Source of the DNA: Arcticibacterium luteifluviistationis
Lineage (GTDB): Bacteria > Bacteroidota > Bacteroidia > Cytophagales > Spirosomataceae
Assembly (NCBI RefSeq): GCF_003258705.1
Contig: NZ_CP029480.1
Location: forward strand, 1,178,001 to 1,242,000
Length of the DNA: 64,000 nucleotides
Direction of reading: 5' to 3'
A model generated the notes under the pieces. It had not been told where the DNA came from, did not search any database, and was given only the letters and a program-made list of their open reading frames with translations. Below are positions 50,390-59,372 of the stretch, one piece after another. Within the stretch, counting starts at the first letter, position 1. The number at the start of each line of letters is the position of its first letter. The position numbers and the translations under genes are program-made.

Positions 50390-51367
50390 TTATGCGTCAA
50401 AACCTAATGCCTTTCTAACCTCATGTATGGTTTGTTTAGCTATGACTTCAGCCTTTTTCTCACCTTCCGCCAGTTTTCCCTCCAAAGCTTCCTCATTTTC
50501 CATGTAATAGTTAAATAGCTCTCTTTCTTTAGAAAAACGAGCTAAAATAATATCTAAAAGAGCCTTTTTAGCATGACCATAACCATAGTTTCCGCCTTCA
50601 TAATTTGCTCTCATTTCTGCTAGTTGCTCATCAGAAGCTAATAGTTTATACAAAGTAAAAACATTGCACGTATCAGGATTCTTTGGTTCTTCCAAACCTT
50701 TATCATCCGTCACTATTTTCTTTATAGACTTATAAAGGGCCTTTTCTGGCAAAAATATATCAATGTAGTTATTGTAAGATTTCGACATCTTTTGACCATC
50801 CGTTCCAGGAATAGTCATTACCGACTCGTCAATCTTAGGTTCTGGCAAAGTAAAAACTTCACCATAGGTTCTGTTAAAAGAAGCCGCTATGTCCTTTGAC
50901 ATTTCTAAATGCTGCTTTTGGTCTTTCCCTACAGGAACAAAGTTGGCTTGATAAAGAACTATATCAGCAGCCTGCAAAACAGGATAAGTAAAAAGACCTG
51001 CATTTACATCAGCCAGTTTATCAGACTTATCTTTAAAAGAATGAGCATTAGCCAGCATTGGAAATGGCGTTTGGCAATTTAAATACCACATTAACTCTGT
51101 ATGATACTGAGCCAACCTCGACTGGCGGTAAAAGAAATTCTTTTCGGTATCAAAACCACAAGCCAACCATGCAGCAGCCACAGCTTGAGTATTTTCTTTT
51201 AAAACCGCTGGGTCTTTGATAGAGGTTAAGCTATGCAAATCAGCAATAAAAAGAAAAGACTCATTTTTAGGGTCTTTTGAAAGTTCAACCGCTGGAACTA
51301 TTGCTCCTAAAATATTACCCAAATGTGGTTTACCTGTTGCTTGAATACCTGTCAGAATTCTGGCCAT
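50390..51367 (-). CDS. trpS: Tryptophan--tRNA ligase
   Basis: The 325-residue enzyme shows the class I signatures TGKPHLGNILGA (HIGH-type) and KMSKS, plus GKDQKQHLEMSKDIAASF. It charges tRNA-Trp in the cytoplasm. The length and motif spacing are normal. It is followed at 9 nt by the PAP2 gene. Confidence 0.96.
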   Translation of the reverse strand: MARILTGIQATGKPHLGNILGAIVPAVELSKDPKNESFLFIADLHSLTSIKDPAVLKENTQAVAAAWLACGFDTEKNFFYRQSRLAQYHTELMWYLNCQTPFPMLANAHSFKDKSDKLADVNAGLFTYPVLQAADIVLYQANFVPVGKDQKQHLEMSKDIAASFNRTYGEVFTLPEPKIDESVMTIPGTDGQKMSKSYNNYIDIFLPEKALYKSIKKIVTDDKGLEEPKNPDTCNVFTLYKLLASDEQLAEMRANYEGGNYGYGHAKKALLDIILARFSKERELFNYYMENEEALEGKLAEGEKKAEVIAKQTIHEVRKALGFDA

Positions 51368-51419
51368 TCTATTTTAAAATTGTTTTGTAATTAAGAATGT
51401 AAAATTAGAGATTTAGGGC

Positions 51420-52088
51420 ATGATTGACCCAAATACTTTTCAATTTTTAAAAGACTTAGAGAAAAATAACAATAAAGAATGGTTTCAAGACCACAGAAAG
51501 TGGTACGACGATAGTAAAAGTAATTTCATTGAGTTTTCTTCTGAAGTATTAGAAGGGCTAAAGTTGATACAACCTGACCTCCTAAACACAGATATCAAAA
51601 AATGTATTCTTAGAATAAATAGAGATATCAGGTTTTCAAAAGACAAAAGACCCTACAAAAACTATTTTGGTGCGGGTTTTGGCCCTGGAGGAAAAAGCAG
51701 CGGACGAATAGACTTTTATTTCCAAATTCAAGCTCATGATCAAAGTATGCTTGGCGGTGGTATGTGGAGTCCTAGCTCCGAAAACCTTGCAAAGTTCCGT
51801 CAAGAAATAGATTATAACCCACAAGATTTGAAGACCTTAATTGAAAACAAAGACTTTAGAAAGTACTTTAATGAGATTGAAGGTCAACGTTTAAAAACAA
51901 AACCTAAAGGATACGACCTAAACCATCCCGAAATAGAACTCCTTAGATATAAAGAACTCTTTTTTTTGAGGAGATTTAAAGAAACCGAAGTTTGTCAAAA
52001 AAACTTTGACCAAACCATAATTAAAGGCTGTAAACTTTTAAAACCTTATCAAGATTATCTTAATGCTTTATTTTTTGATGACTTCTAA
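51420..52088 (+). CDS. DUF2461 family protein
   Basis: The 222-residue protein opens FQFLKDLEKNNNKEWFQDHR, then CILRINRDIRFSKDKRPYKN and YFGAGFGPGGKSSGRIDFYF, the usual DUF2461 pattern. Function is unknown; the conserved R and D suggest a catalytic or binding site. It is divergent from trpS and convergent with the next gene, meeting it at a 1-nt gap. Confidence 0.88.
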   Translation: MIDPNTFQFLKDLEKNNNKEWFQDHRKWYDDSKSNFIEFSSEVLEGLKLIQPDLLNTDIKKCILRINRDIRFSKDKRPYKNYFGAGFGPGGKSSGRIDFYFQIQAHDQSMLGGGMWSPSSENLAKFRQEIDYNPQDLKTLIENKDFRKYFNEIEGQRLKTKPKGYDLNHPEIELLRYKELFFLRRFKETEVCQKNFDQTIIKGCKLLKPYQDYLNALFFDDF

Positions 52089-52089
52089 T

Positions 52090-52794
52090 TTATTGGATGT
52101 CATCTAAAAAGCTATAATCCATGGTTACCCATGGTTTTGGTCTTTCGTGGCTTAAGGTTCTTTTAATTACATCTTCCAAGTTATTTCCCCTTTGATGCGT
52201 AGCAAAGACTGCCTCTAAATATCTCGAAAAACACATTTTACGCCCTAAAAAGCCATTAGCTATAGGATAATTGATGTCTTCCTGAATCACTATCCATTTT
52301 ATTGACAGAAATAATTCTTCTAAAGTGAGGTCAAATGAATTTCCTACTTTGTTAAATTTTTTATCACCATGCCATTCCGAAACCAAATCTAAAAGTTCTT
52401 CTGATGGTTTCTTTTTTAAATACCTTAAATCAGCTATAAACTGTTTTAAATCAATATCACTTTCCTGAGAAAGTTGAATGAGTGCATTCGACATTCCCAA
52501 TGCAAACAGGCGACCAAACCTAATTTTGTTATAAATGTCCACTATCAAATTAGCGTGAGAAAGTGAGGTCTTTATTCCTCCCTTAATAATATCAACTCTA
52601 TAATCATAAATAATGGCTCCTGTAGTTTTACGATATGCTTTATAACCAGGAAAAGAAACTGATATTTCAGTTCCATTTGCACACTTTTCCAAAACTATAC
52701 TGGTGGTGTGTCTCAGTTTTCGAGAAAGGTCATCTTTAAAGTTATGGTCTTCAAAAATTGTCAAAAGGGCCCTTTGAGAAATACTAAAGTTCAT
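52090..52794 (-). CDS. Uncharacterised 234-residue protein
   Basis: I do not recognise a family. The protein is cytoplasmic by composition, with no signal or membrane segment. Notable segments are SISQRALLTIFEDHNFKDDL at the start, GYKAYRKTTGAIIYDYRVDI in the middle, and NYPIANGFLGRKMCFSRYLE near the end. It is divergent from a small basic protein gene (53004) across 209 bp. The frame is long and clean, so it is probably real. Confidence 0.65.
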   Translation of the reverse strand: MNFSISQRALLTIFEDHNFKDDLSRKLRHTTSIVLEKCANGTEISVSFPGYKAYRKTTGAIIYDYRVDIIKGGIKTSLSHANLIVDIYNKIRFGRLFALGMSNALIQLSQESDIDLKQFIADLRYLKKKPSEELLDLVSEWHGDKKFNKVGNSFDLTLEELFLSIKWIVIQEDINYPIANGFLGRKMCFSRYLEAVFATHQRGNNLEDVIKRTLSHERPKPWVTMDYSFLDDIQ

Positions 52795-53003
52795 CTATTT
52801 GGTCAAACTAAAATTGCGAATGAAACGGTTCTTCATAAAATTACTCTTTCAAAATATGAATCTTTTAGTACATCTAAATTAAATTTTGAACAGTAATCTA
52901 GAAAAAATCCAATTTTTAGTATTATTTTATTCATAAATGAACTTTTAGTCCCGATTTTTTTTTGTATAATTGAACTAATTGTATAACAGGCTAAATATCA
53001 TAG

Positions 53004-53240
53004 ATGTCGCAAAGTAAAAAAGGTAGGCCGCCTACCAAAAAAGTCGGACTGAAAGAAGGTTACTATATAGAAGTTAAAAACAAAGGCTCCAACTCAGGTA
53101 TCAAGCTTCGTAAAGAAAATATGATGCAGGTGGAGATGGCCATTAAGCAATACGAAAAGATCAAGATTGTCGCTTATGTAGGGCAAGTTAAGGCTGGGAG
53201 ATGGTTAGATGGCAAATACAAAGGTCAAAAAACTGCCTAG
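53004..53240 (+). CDS. Small basic protein with AT-hook-like start
   Basis: The 78-residue protein begins MSQSKKGRPPTKKVGLKEGY; KKGRPPTKK is AT-hook-like. A soluble domain follows with IKLRKENMMQVEMAIKQYEK and a C-terminal GRWLDGKYKGQK. It may bind DNA, but that is inference from the basic start. I recognise no named family. It has its own hairpin terminator, which reaches into the cobB 3' end. Confidence 0.65.
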   Translation: MSQSKKGRPPTKKVGLKEGYYIEVKNKGSNSGIKLRKENMMQVEMAIKQYEKIKIVAYVGQVKAGRWLDGKYKGQKTA

Positions 53241-53263
53241 TTAAGATAGTAATTCTTACAAGC

Positions 53264-53309
53264 AAGCTCATTGAAGTTTTATCATAAAAACTCTTCAATG
53301 AGCTTTTTC
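53264..53309 (+). terminator. Terminator after the 78-residue gene
   Basis: A perfect 13-bp stem (53264-53276 with 53293-53305) with a 16-nt loop and TTTTTCTTT on the plus strand. Its distal arm overlaps the last codons of the convergent sirtuin gene. Confidence 0.8.
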
Positions 53310-53980
53310 TTTAAAATGGGCAACACCAAACTTGCCGCACCTTCCAGAAAAACGATATTCTTATCGTTTTCGGCCGATTCAGGCAAAAACTTATCTATTA
53401 TATACTTAGGCGAGCCCTTAGGAACATATCTTATCAAGCCTGCAGCTGGATAAACCTGTAAACTAGTACCTACTACTAAAAACACATCTGCTTGCTCACA
53501 GACTTCCATAGCAGGCTCTATCATTGGCACAGCCTCACCAAACCAAACTATATGAGGCCTTAGCTGACTGCCATCTTCGGCTTTATCACCTACATTTATA
53601 GCTTCTGAGCCTATATCGAAGATTTGACTAGGATTCCTTTCACTTCTGACCTTAGAGAGCTCTCCGTGCAAATGCAGTACATTAGACGAACCTCCTCGCT
53701 CATGTAAATCATCTACATTCTGGGTAATGATGTGTACATTAAAGTATTCCTCTAATTCTGCAAGGGCTTTATGGGCAGCATTGGGATTTGCCTTGGCTGC
53801 TGCTTTTCTTCTTTCATTATAAAACTTTAAAACCAGAGCTGGATTTGAAGCAAAAGCTTCAGGAGTAGCTACATCTTCTACTTTATGATTCTCCCAAAGT
53901 CCGTCACCATCTCTAAACGTTTTCAAGCCACTTTCCGCACTTATCCCTGCCCCTGTCAAAACCACCAAACTCTTTTTCAT
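53282..53980 (-). CDS. cobB: NAD-dependent protein deacylase (sirtuin, class III-like) without zinc cysteines
   Basis: The 232-residue protein has GAGISAESGLKTFRDGDGLW, TQNVDDLHERGG, catalytic His105 in HLHGEL and VGTSLQVYPAAGL, the sirtuin core. Tyr54 and Arg57 match the Y..R pair that gives class III sirtuins a preference for acyl chains such as succinyl. The region after HLHGEL has no Cys, whereas typical sirtuins bind zinc by four cysteines there. The enzyme could still fold, as zinc-less members exist to my recollection. It would remove acyl groups from lysines using NAD. Confidence 0.9.
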   Translation of the reverse strand: MKKSLVVLTGAGISAESGLKTFRDGDGLWENHKVEDVATPEAFASNPALVLKFYNERRKAAAKANPNAAHKALAELEEYFNVHIITQNVDDLHERGGSSNVLHLHGELSKVRSERNPSQIFDIGSEAINVGDKAEDGSQLRPHIVWFGEAVPMIEPAMEVCEQADVFLVVGTSLQVYPAAGLIRYVPKGSPKYIIDKFLPESAENDKNIVFLEGAASLVLPILKKKLIEEFL

Positions 53981-54033
53981 GAATTAAAGATAAATAGATT
54001 AGATACCTTTTTCTGACAAGTTTCACAAAATTT

Positions 54034-54325
54034 TCATGGCGGAGCGTCTATTATCTGTTGTTCAAAAATATAGTCATGATTTACACCTGCAATCACATTA
54101 CAGCTTATTCCCACTACTGACTAGACTATTAAAAAAAGCAGCTGTTAGTCCTACATCATTTAAATCTGAAAATACTTTTAGCGTTATCCATGAAAATACA
54201 CCATCATAATTCAAACTTAAATCTTCCGCTTTGACCTTGGTCAAAACCAAAGAGATGCCCTTTGCCTATTTGAAAAGAGCCAATATATCATCAAGCTCAA
54301 TTCCTTCCATATTTTGAACTGACAC
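54034..54325 (-). pseudogene. ACT-domain protein pseudogene
   Basis: On the minus strand a frame from about 54325 reads VSVQNMEGIELDDILALFK, then TAG (54266-54268), then AKGISLVLTKVKAEDLSLNY, DGVFSWITLKVFSDLNDVGL and TAAFFNSLVSS. After a frameshift near 54108, GISCNVIAGVNHDYIFEQQI follows, ending at TGA 54034-54036. This is the ACT-domain (ACT_7/DUF2241-like) protein pattern, with its typical ISCNV.AG..HDHIF end. One stop, one shift and a missing N-terminus show that it is broken. The family is read by eye but the match is strong. Confidence 0.75.
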
Positions 54326-54328
54326 AAA

Positions 54329-54359
54329 AAAATCTCCTGAATTATATCCAGGAGATTTT
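54329..54359 (-). terminator. Terminator after topA
   Basis: An 11-bp stem (54329-54339 with 54349-54359) with a 9-nt loop and, on the minus strand, a T run. It ends 4 nt before the ACT pseudogene. Confidence 0.85.
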
Positions 54360-54394
54360 CTTTTATAAGATTCGCAAGACTATTTTTTAGCTAT

Positions 54395-56878
54395 CTATTT
54401 TTGTCCCTTTGCTAATTCTAAACACTCTTCAAGTGTTAATTCTTCAGGCTTTTTATCCTTAGGGATTTTAATATTCCTTTTACCTACTTTGATATAAGGA
54501 CCATATCTTCCGTTAAGCACCTGCACTTTTGCATCTTCTTCAAAAACCTTGATGGTCTTTTTAGCTTCGGCTTCGTTTTTAGCTATAATTAACTCTACTA
54601 CTTTAGCATCGTCAATGGTCAGCGGGTCTTCACCTTTTATACTAATATACTTTCCTAAGTACTTAATATATGGGCCAAACCTACCCTTACCCACCAAAAC
54701 AGGCTCATCCTTATAATTTGCCATGTCTCTTGGCAAAGCACTTTCAGGGTCTTTTCTTTTGATTTCAATCAATTCTAAGGCCCTCTCCATGGTTACAGCA
54801 AAAGGGTCTTCACCTTTTTCAAGGTTATAATATTTGCCATTATGAAGAATATAAGGACCGTATCTCCCTTCATTAACCACTAAAGCGTGTTCCTCAAATA
54901 TCCCTAATTCTAATGGTAATTTTGGCCCTTTAATTACTTCTAAAGCTTCTTCCATAGTAAACTCAGCAATCATAGAGCCCTTCTTAAGACTTATAAATTC
55001 TGGCTTATCCTCATCTGTAGATTCTCCAATCTGAAGGTATGGACCAAACTTCCCAAGTTTTGCAAAAACCTTTTTACCATTTTCGTCAGGATACATTCCT
55101 AATTCATGGGAATTAGAGCCGGCTGAACCATCAGCAGCTTCCGCTTTTTCTATTTTATCATGAAACTCCTTATAGAAATTTGTAATCATGTTTTGCCAAG
55201 GTAGTTTCCCTTCAGCTACATCATCAAACTCGTCTTCTACATTGGCAGTAAACTTATAATCAAGAATGTCATTAAAGTTTGCTACTAAATAATCATTAAC
55301 AATAAGCCCAATATTCGTTGGAAATAGTTTTGATTTTTCAGTACCGAAGGTCTCGGAACCATGGTTCTCTGTTACAACACCAGCTTCTAAAACGTACTCT
55401 TTATAATCTCTCTTCTCCCCTGCCCTATCTTCCTTAACTACATAGTTTCTCTTAATAACCGTAGAGATAGTAGGTGCATAAGTAGAAGGTCTACCAATAC
55501 CCAACTCTTCCAGTTTCTTTACTAAACTAGCCTCCGTATATCTTGCAGGTGGTCTTGTAAATCGCTCTGTCGTCTTTAGTGTTTGAAGCTCTAACATTTG
55601 ACCTACATTTAATGGAGGAAGCATGTCTTTGTTGTCTTCGTCTTCATCATCTGTAGATTCTAAATAAACCTTCAGAAAACCTTCAAACTTAATAACTTCA
55701 CCCGTAGCTGTCAATTCTTCATCTCTGGTAGAAACGCCTATTTTAGCTATAGTTCGTTCTATTTGAGCATCACTCATTTGCGAAGCAATTGAGCGTTTCC
55801 AAATAAGATCGTAAAGTCTTTTCTGATTTCTATCTGCTCCTGCTTCTGTTACCGAAAAATCGGTTGGTCTAATGGCTTCGTGAGCCTCTTGAGCAGATTC
55901 GTTTTTGGTTTTATACTTTCTAACCTGAACAAATTCTTCTCCATATGCCGATTTTATCTGCCCTGTGGCACTGCTAACCGCATCTTGAGAAAGATTGGTA
56001 GAATCAGTACGCATATAAGTGATTTTACCACTTTCATATAATCGCTGAGCCACTTGCATGGTCTGAGCCACAGAAAAACTTAACTTTCTAGAAGCCTCCT
56101 GCTGAATAGTTGAGGTGGTAAATGGTGGTGCAGGCTTTCTCTTTGTAGGTTTTACTTCCAGATTATTAATCTTGAAGTCTGCACCCACACAGTCATTTAA
56201 AAACTTAACGGCATCTTCTTCTGCCTCAAAGTTTTTACCTAGCTCTGCTTTAAGTATTTTATTTGGTTCAATATTAAATAAAGCAGAAACCTTAAAAGAT
56301 GACTTAGAATTATGAGATTCTATTTCACGCTCTCGCTCTACTACTATTCTTACAGTAACAGACTGTACCCTTCCTGCAGAAAGGTTTTTCCTATCTGCTC
56401 CTCCTAACCTTATTTTTTTCCAAAGTACTGGAGACAACTGAAAACCTACCAACCTGTCTAGCACACGTCTAGCCTGCTGAGCATTTACTAAGTCAATATC
56501 AATTCCTCTCGGACTTTCAATCGCCTTAGTGATAGCATTTTTTGTAATCTCTCTAAAAACTATTCTTTTGGTATCATCAGCCAAGCCCATAGCTTCTTTA
56601 AGGTGCCATGAAATTGCTTCTCCTTCGCGGTCATCATCAGTCGCGAGCCATACGGTAGCACCTTTAGCAAGTTTCTTTAACTCTGTTACTATCTTTTTTT
56701 TGTCTGTTGAAACCTCATAAGTAGGTTCAAAGTTATTATCAACATCAACCCCTAATTTCTTATTTGGGAGATCTCTTATATGGCCAAAACTAGATTTGAC
56801 CACAAAATCTTTTCCTAAATAACCTTCTATTGTTTTTGCTTTCGCTGGGGACTCTACAATTACTAAATTCTTCGACAT
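54395..56878 (-). CDS. topA: DNA topoisomerase I
   Basis: The 827-residue type IA topoisomerase relaxes negative supercoils. The Toprim domain begins KNLVIVESPAKAKTIEGYLG and has LATDDDREGEAISWHL. The catalytic Tyr is in SGKITYMRTDSTNLS (~residue 290). The C-terminus, from about residue 605, has four repeats of the type GKFGPYLQ/GRYGPYIL/GRFGPYIK/GRYGPYIK, and zinc-finger cysteines are absent there. This replaced-zinc tail is normal for the Bacteroidota form. A terminator follows at 54329. Confidence 0.97.
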   Translation of the reverse strand: MSKNLVIVESPAKAKTIEGYLGKDFVVKSSFGHIRDLPNKKLGVDVDNNFEPTYEVSTDKKKIVTELKKLAKGATVWLATDDDREGEAISWHLKEAMGLADDTKRIVFREITKNAITKAIESPRGIDIDLVNAQQARRVLDRLVGFQLSPVLWKKIRLGGADRKNLSAGRVQSVTVRIVVEREREIESHNSKSSFKVSALFNIEPNKILKAELGKNFEAEEDAVKFLNDCVGADFKINNLEVKPTKRKPAPPFTTSTIQQEASRKLSFSVAQTMQVAQRLYESGKITYMRTDSTNLSQDAVSSATGQIKSAYGEEFVQVRKYKTKNESAQEAHEAIRPTDFSVTEAGADRNQKRLYDLIWKRSIASQMSDAQIERTIAKIGVSTRDEELTATGEVIKFEGFLKVYLESTDDEDEDNKDMLPPLNVGQMLELQTLKTTERFTRPPARYTEASLVKKLEELGIGRPSTYAPTISTVIKRNYVVKEDRAGEKRDYKEYVLEAGVVTENHGSETFGTEKSKLFPTNIGLIVNDYLVANFNDILDYKFTANVEDEFDDVAEGKLPWQNMITNFYKEFHDKIEKAEAADGSAGSNSHELGMYPDENGKKVFAKLGKFGPYLQIGESTDEDKPEFISLKKGSMIAEFTMEEALEVIKGPKLPLELGIFEEHALVVNEGRYGPYILHNGKYYNLEKGEDPFAVTMERALELIEIKRKDPESALPRDMANYKDEPVLVGKGRFGPYIKYLGKYISIKGEDPLTIDDAKVVELIIAKNEAEAKKTIKVFEEDAKVQVLNGRYGPYIKVGKRNIKIPKDKKPEELTLEECLELAKGQK

Positions 56879-57170
56879 ATATTTTTTGTTGCTGTATTAG
56901 CTTCAGTCTCGATTTGGGAACAAATTAAGTACATATATAAAGAAACAGAAAGAATAAATTCAATATAGCCATTATCACAAGCTACCTCTTCTATAAACGT
57001 AAAAAGAGAAAACAGCTTCCAATTCGCTAATTAACAGACGAATACAGGCTACAACTATAAGATGGGGCGTAAATTTGAATAGAAAAATAAAAGTATAGGT
57101 TCTTTTCAGAAGTAATGAAAAAACAGAGCTTGACGTTCAAAAGCACACTCCAGGCTATTCTGAAAATAGT
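56879..57170. other. 292-bp spacer between topA and a hypothetical gene
   Basis: I see no coding pattern on either strand. A TAAATTTG (57071-57078, plus strand) resembles a -7 box but faces no gene; a short unlabelled RNA cannot be excluded. Confidence 0.4.
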
Positions 57171-57524
57171 CTATTTTTTTCTCTTTTTAGTAGGTGGGAT
57201 GTAGTCAAAACCGTTTTGAACTTTAAGATTATATTCAAAAAACTCCATGGCACGTCTAACATTTTTCCTATTGACAGCTATAAAATAAGGTTTTCTTCCG
57301 TTTTTTCTAACCAAACGAGTATCCAGTTTATAAATAGTTCCTCCAGGAAACTTAGAAATGATTTTTCTTGGTACACTCACTTTTAAGTCACAAGGAACCT
57401 GCTGACCATCAATAGTCTCTAACCTAATAGAGGCATTATTAGCATCCACTACTGCTTCTGCAAAAACATCTAAAAAGAAGCTTTTACTCATTTCAGGAAC
57501 CTCATCTATCAAGGACAACTGCAT
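57171..57524 (-). CDS. Hypothetical 117-residue protein
   Basis: The protein reads MQLSLIDEVPEMSKSFFLDV at the start and IPPTKKRKK at the end. Between these are IDGQQVPCDLKVSVPRKIIS and GTIYKLDTRLVRKNGRKPYF. The compact beta-rich, basic pattern suggests a small soluble or nucleic-acid-binding protein; no family is recognised. ATG 57491 (MSKSFFL) is an alternative start. It diverges from prs. Confidence 0.6.
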   Translation of the reverse strand: MQLSLIDEVPEMSKSFFLDVFAEAVVDANNASIRLETIDGQQVPCDLKVSVPRKIISKFPGGTIYKLDTRLVRKNGRKPYFIAVNRKNVRRAMEFFEYNLKVQNGFDYIPPTKKRKK

Positions 57525-57626
57525 ATTTTAAACTTATATATTCGGTACAAAAATAAAATTTTTAGCATTTTTTACAAAACATTCTAAATCTTACTATTCA
57601 AAGTAGATTTAAAGCTATAATTTTTC

Positions 57627-57634
57627 TACTTTTG
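57627..57634 (+). promoter_or_regulatory. Candidate -7 box of the prs promoter
   Basis: TACTTTTG matches TAnnTTTG and lies 26 nt before the ATG of prs. No clear -33 element is seen. Confidence 0.4.
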
Positions 57635-57660
57635 CACCTCGTTTCAAAAAACACATCGAA

Positions 57661-58611
57661 ATGGCTGAAGTTAAGATATTTTCTGGTACTAACTCCAAGT
57701 ATTTAGCTAGCATGGTAGCTGATTATTATGGTAAAGAATTAGGCAAAACTTCTATTAAGAGGTTTGCGGATAGCGAAATTTCTGTTGCTTACGACGAAAC
57801 TGTTCGTGGTTGCGATGTCTTTTTGGTACAAAGCACTTTCCCTAATGCGGATAACATCATGGAGTTGCTCCTGATGATTGATGCTGCACGTAGAGCTTCG
57901 GCACATTACGTAGTAGCGGTTATTCCTTATTTTGGTTACGCACGTCAAGACAGAAAGGATAGACCAAGAGTGGCTGTAGGTGCTAAATTAGTAGCCAATA
58001 TGTTAATGGCTGCTGGTGCAGATAGAATTATGACTCTTGATCTTCATGCTGGTCAAATTCAAGGCTTTTTTGACATTCCTGTTGACCACCTTGAAGGTAC
58101 ATCTGTATTTGTACCTTACTTAAAAACAAGAAATTTAGATAATCTAATATTTGCATCTCCCGATGTAGGAGGAGTAGCAAGGGTTAGAAAATTTGCGACT
58201 CATTTTGACGCAGATATAGTTATATGTGATAAGCACAGAAAAAAGGCTAATGAAATTGCTTCGATGCAATTAATTGGTGAAGTACAAGGTGCTAACGTCA
58301 TCTTAGTAGATGACCTGATTGACACTGGTGGCACTATGTGCAAAGCGGCTCAAATCATCATGGATAAGGGAGCTGCCTCTGTAAGAGCTATTTGTACACA
58401 CCCTGTTTTATCTCATAAAGCACATCAAAATATTGAAAATTCTGTTTTAGAAGAATTGATAGTAACCGATTCAATTCCACTGAAACAAGAAAACGAAAAA
58501 ATCAAAGTTCTTTCTGTAGCCGAGCTATTTGCGAAAGCCATTGGAAGAATCAGAGATAACGGATCCATAAGCACACTTTTTATAAATTACCAACATCAAA
58601 TAACATTTTAA
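57661..58611 (+). CDS. prs: Ribose-phosphate diphosphokinase (PRPP synthetase)
   Basis: The 316-residue enzyme makes PRPP from ribose 5-phosphate and ATP. Signatures are IKRFADSEISVAYDETVRG, YFGYARQDRKDRPR, and the PRPP loop VILVDDLIDTGGT. Length is normal. rplY follows after 1 nt, so the two are coupled. Confidence 0.97.
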   Translation: MAEVKIFSGTNSKYLASMVADYYGKELGKTSIKRFADSEISVAYDETVRGCDVFLVQSTFPNADNIMELLLMIDAARRASAHYVVAVIPYFGYARQDRKDRPRVAVGAKLVANMLMAAGADRIMTLDLHAGQIQGFFDIPVDHLEGTSVFVPYLKTRNLDNLIFASPDVGGVARVRKFATHFDADIVICDKHRKKANEIASMQLIGEVQGANVILVDDLIDTGGTMCKAAQIIMDKGAASVRAICTHPVLSHKAHQNIENSVLEELIVTDSIPLKQENEKIKVLSVAELFAKAIGRIRDNGSISTLFINYQHQITF

Positions 58612-58612
58612 A

Positions 58613-59230
58613 ATGAAAAAAACCGAGATTGTAGGGTTTAATAGAGCGAATCTTGGTCGTTCAGCTTCTAATCAGCTTCGTGCTGAGGGGCAAGTACCAT
58701 GTGTACTTTATGGCGGCAAAGAGCAAGTTTCTTTTTATGCACCTGCTTACTTATTCCGTCCGTTGATTTACACACCGGATGCCTATGAAGTAAAATTGAA
58801 TATCGAAGGAAAAGAATACCAAGCTATTCTTCAAGATAAACAATTTCACCCAGTGAATGACACTTTGACTCATGCTGATTTCTTAGAAATCACTTCTGAC
58901 AAAGTAATTAAAATATCTGTACCAATTAGATTAATTGGTACTCCTGCAGGTTTATCTGCTGGGGGTAAATTACAGCACAAATTACGTAAACTAAGAGTTC
59001 AAGGAGCTGCTTCTGCAATTCCTGAGTATGTTGACGTTGATGTGACAACTTTAAAATTAGGTGATTCTATTAAAGTTGATGTGATTGACCTTCCAGGTTT
59101 AACTATTCTTGATTCTTTATCTAATCCTATCGCTAGTATCGTTGTTCCTAGAGCTGCTAAATTGGCTGATGACTCAGATGAAGATGAGGACGAAGAAGCA
59201 GCTGATGCTTCTGAAGACGCTGCAGAATAA
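58613..59230 (+). CDS. rplY: 50S ribosomal protein L25/general stress protein Ctc
   Basis: The 205-residue protein has the L25 N-terminal domain (FNRANLGRSASNQLRAEGQV, VLYGGKEQVSFY, HPVNDTLTHADFLEI) and a Ctc-type C-terminal beta domain (GLSAGGKLQHKLRKLRVQGA), with an acidic tail (DEDEDEEAADASEDAAE). It binds 5S rRNA in the large subunit. It follows prs by 1 nt, an arrangement common in bacteria. A terminator follows. Confidence 0.97.
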   Translation: MKKTEIVGFNRANLGRSASNQLRAEGQVPCVLYGGKEQVSFYAPAYLFRPLIYTPDAYEVKLNIEGKEYQAILQDKQFHPVNDTLTHADFLEITSDKVIKISVPIRLIGTPAGLSAGGKLQHKLRKLRVQGAASAIPEYVDVDVTTLKLGDSIKVDVIDLPGLTILDSLSNPIASIVVPRAAKLADDSDEDEDEEAADASEDAAE

Positions 59231-59251
59231 GATTTATTCTGTTCCTAAATT

Positions 59252-59284
59252 AAACACTGTCTGTAAAGGCAGTGTTTTTTTTAT
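59252..59284 (+). terminator. Terminator after rplY
   Basis: An 11-bp stem with one G-T pair (59252-59262 with 59267-59277), 4-nt loop and T run. Confidence 0.85.
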
Positions 59285-59372
59285 GTCTAAAAACCACATA
59301 AAACCCGCTCCACTTAACACAAACATAGCTTTCCGGTAAACTTCAATTAACATTTGCTTGACAACTTGCGTC

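Noticed and set aside
57071-57078. TAAATTTG as a promoter for an unlabelled RNA in the topA spacer
   Set aside because: No convincing terminator or conserved structure could be identified nearby; the 8-mer is frequent in AT-rich DNA.
59109-59339. 76-codon plus-strand frame overlapping the rplY 3' end
   Set aside because: It crosses the rplY terminator and is an out-of-frame reading of the acidic tail.
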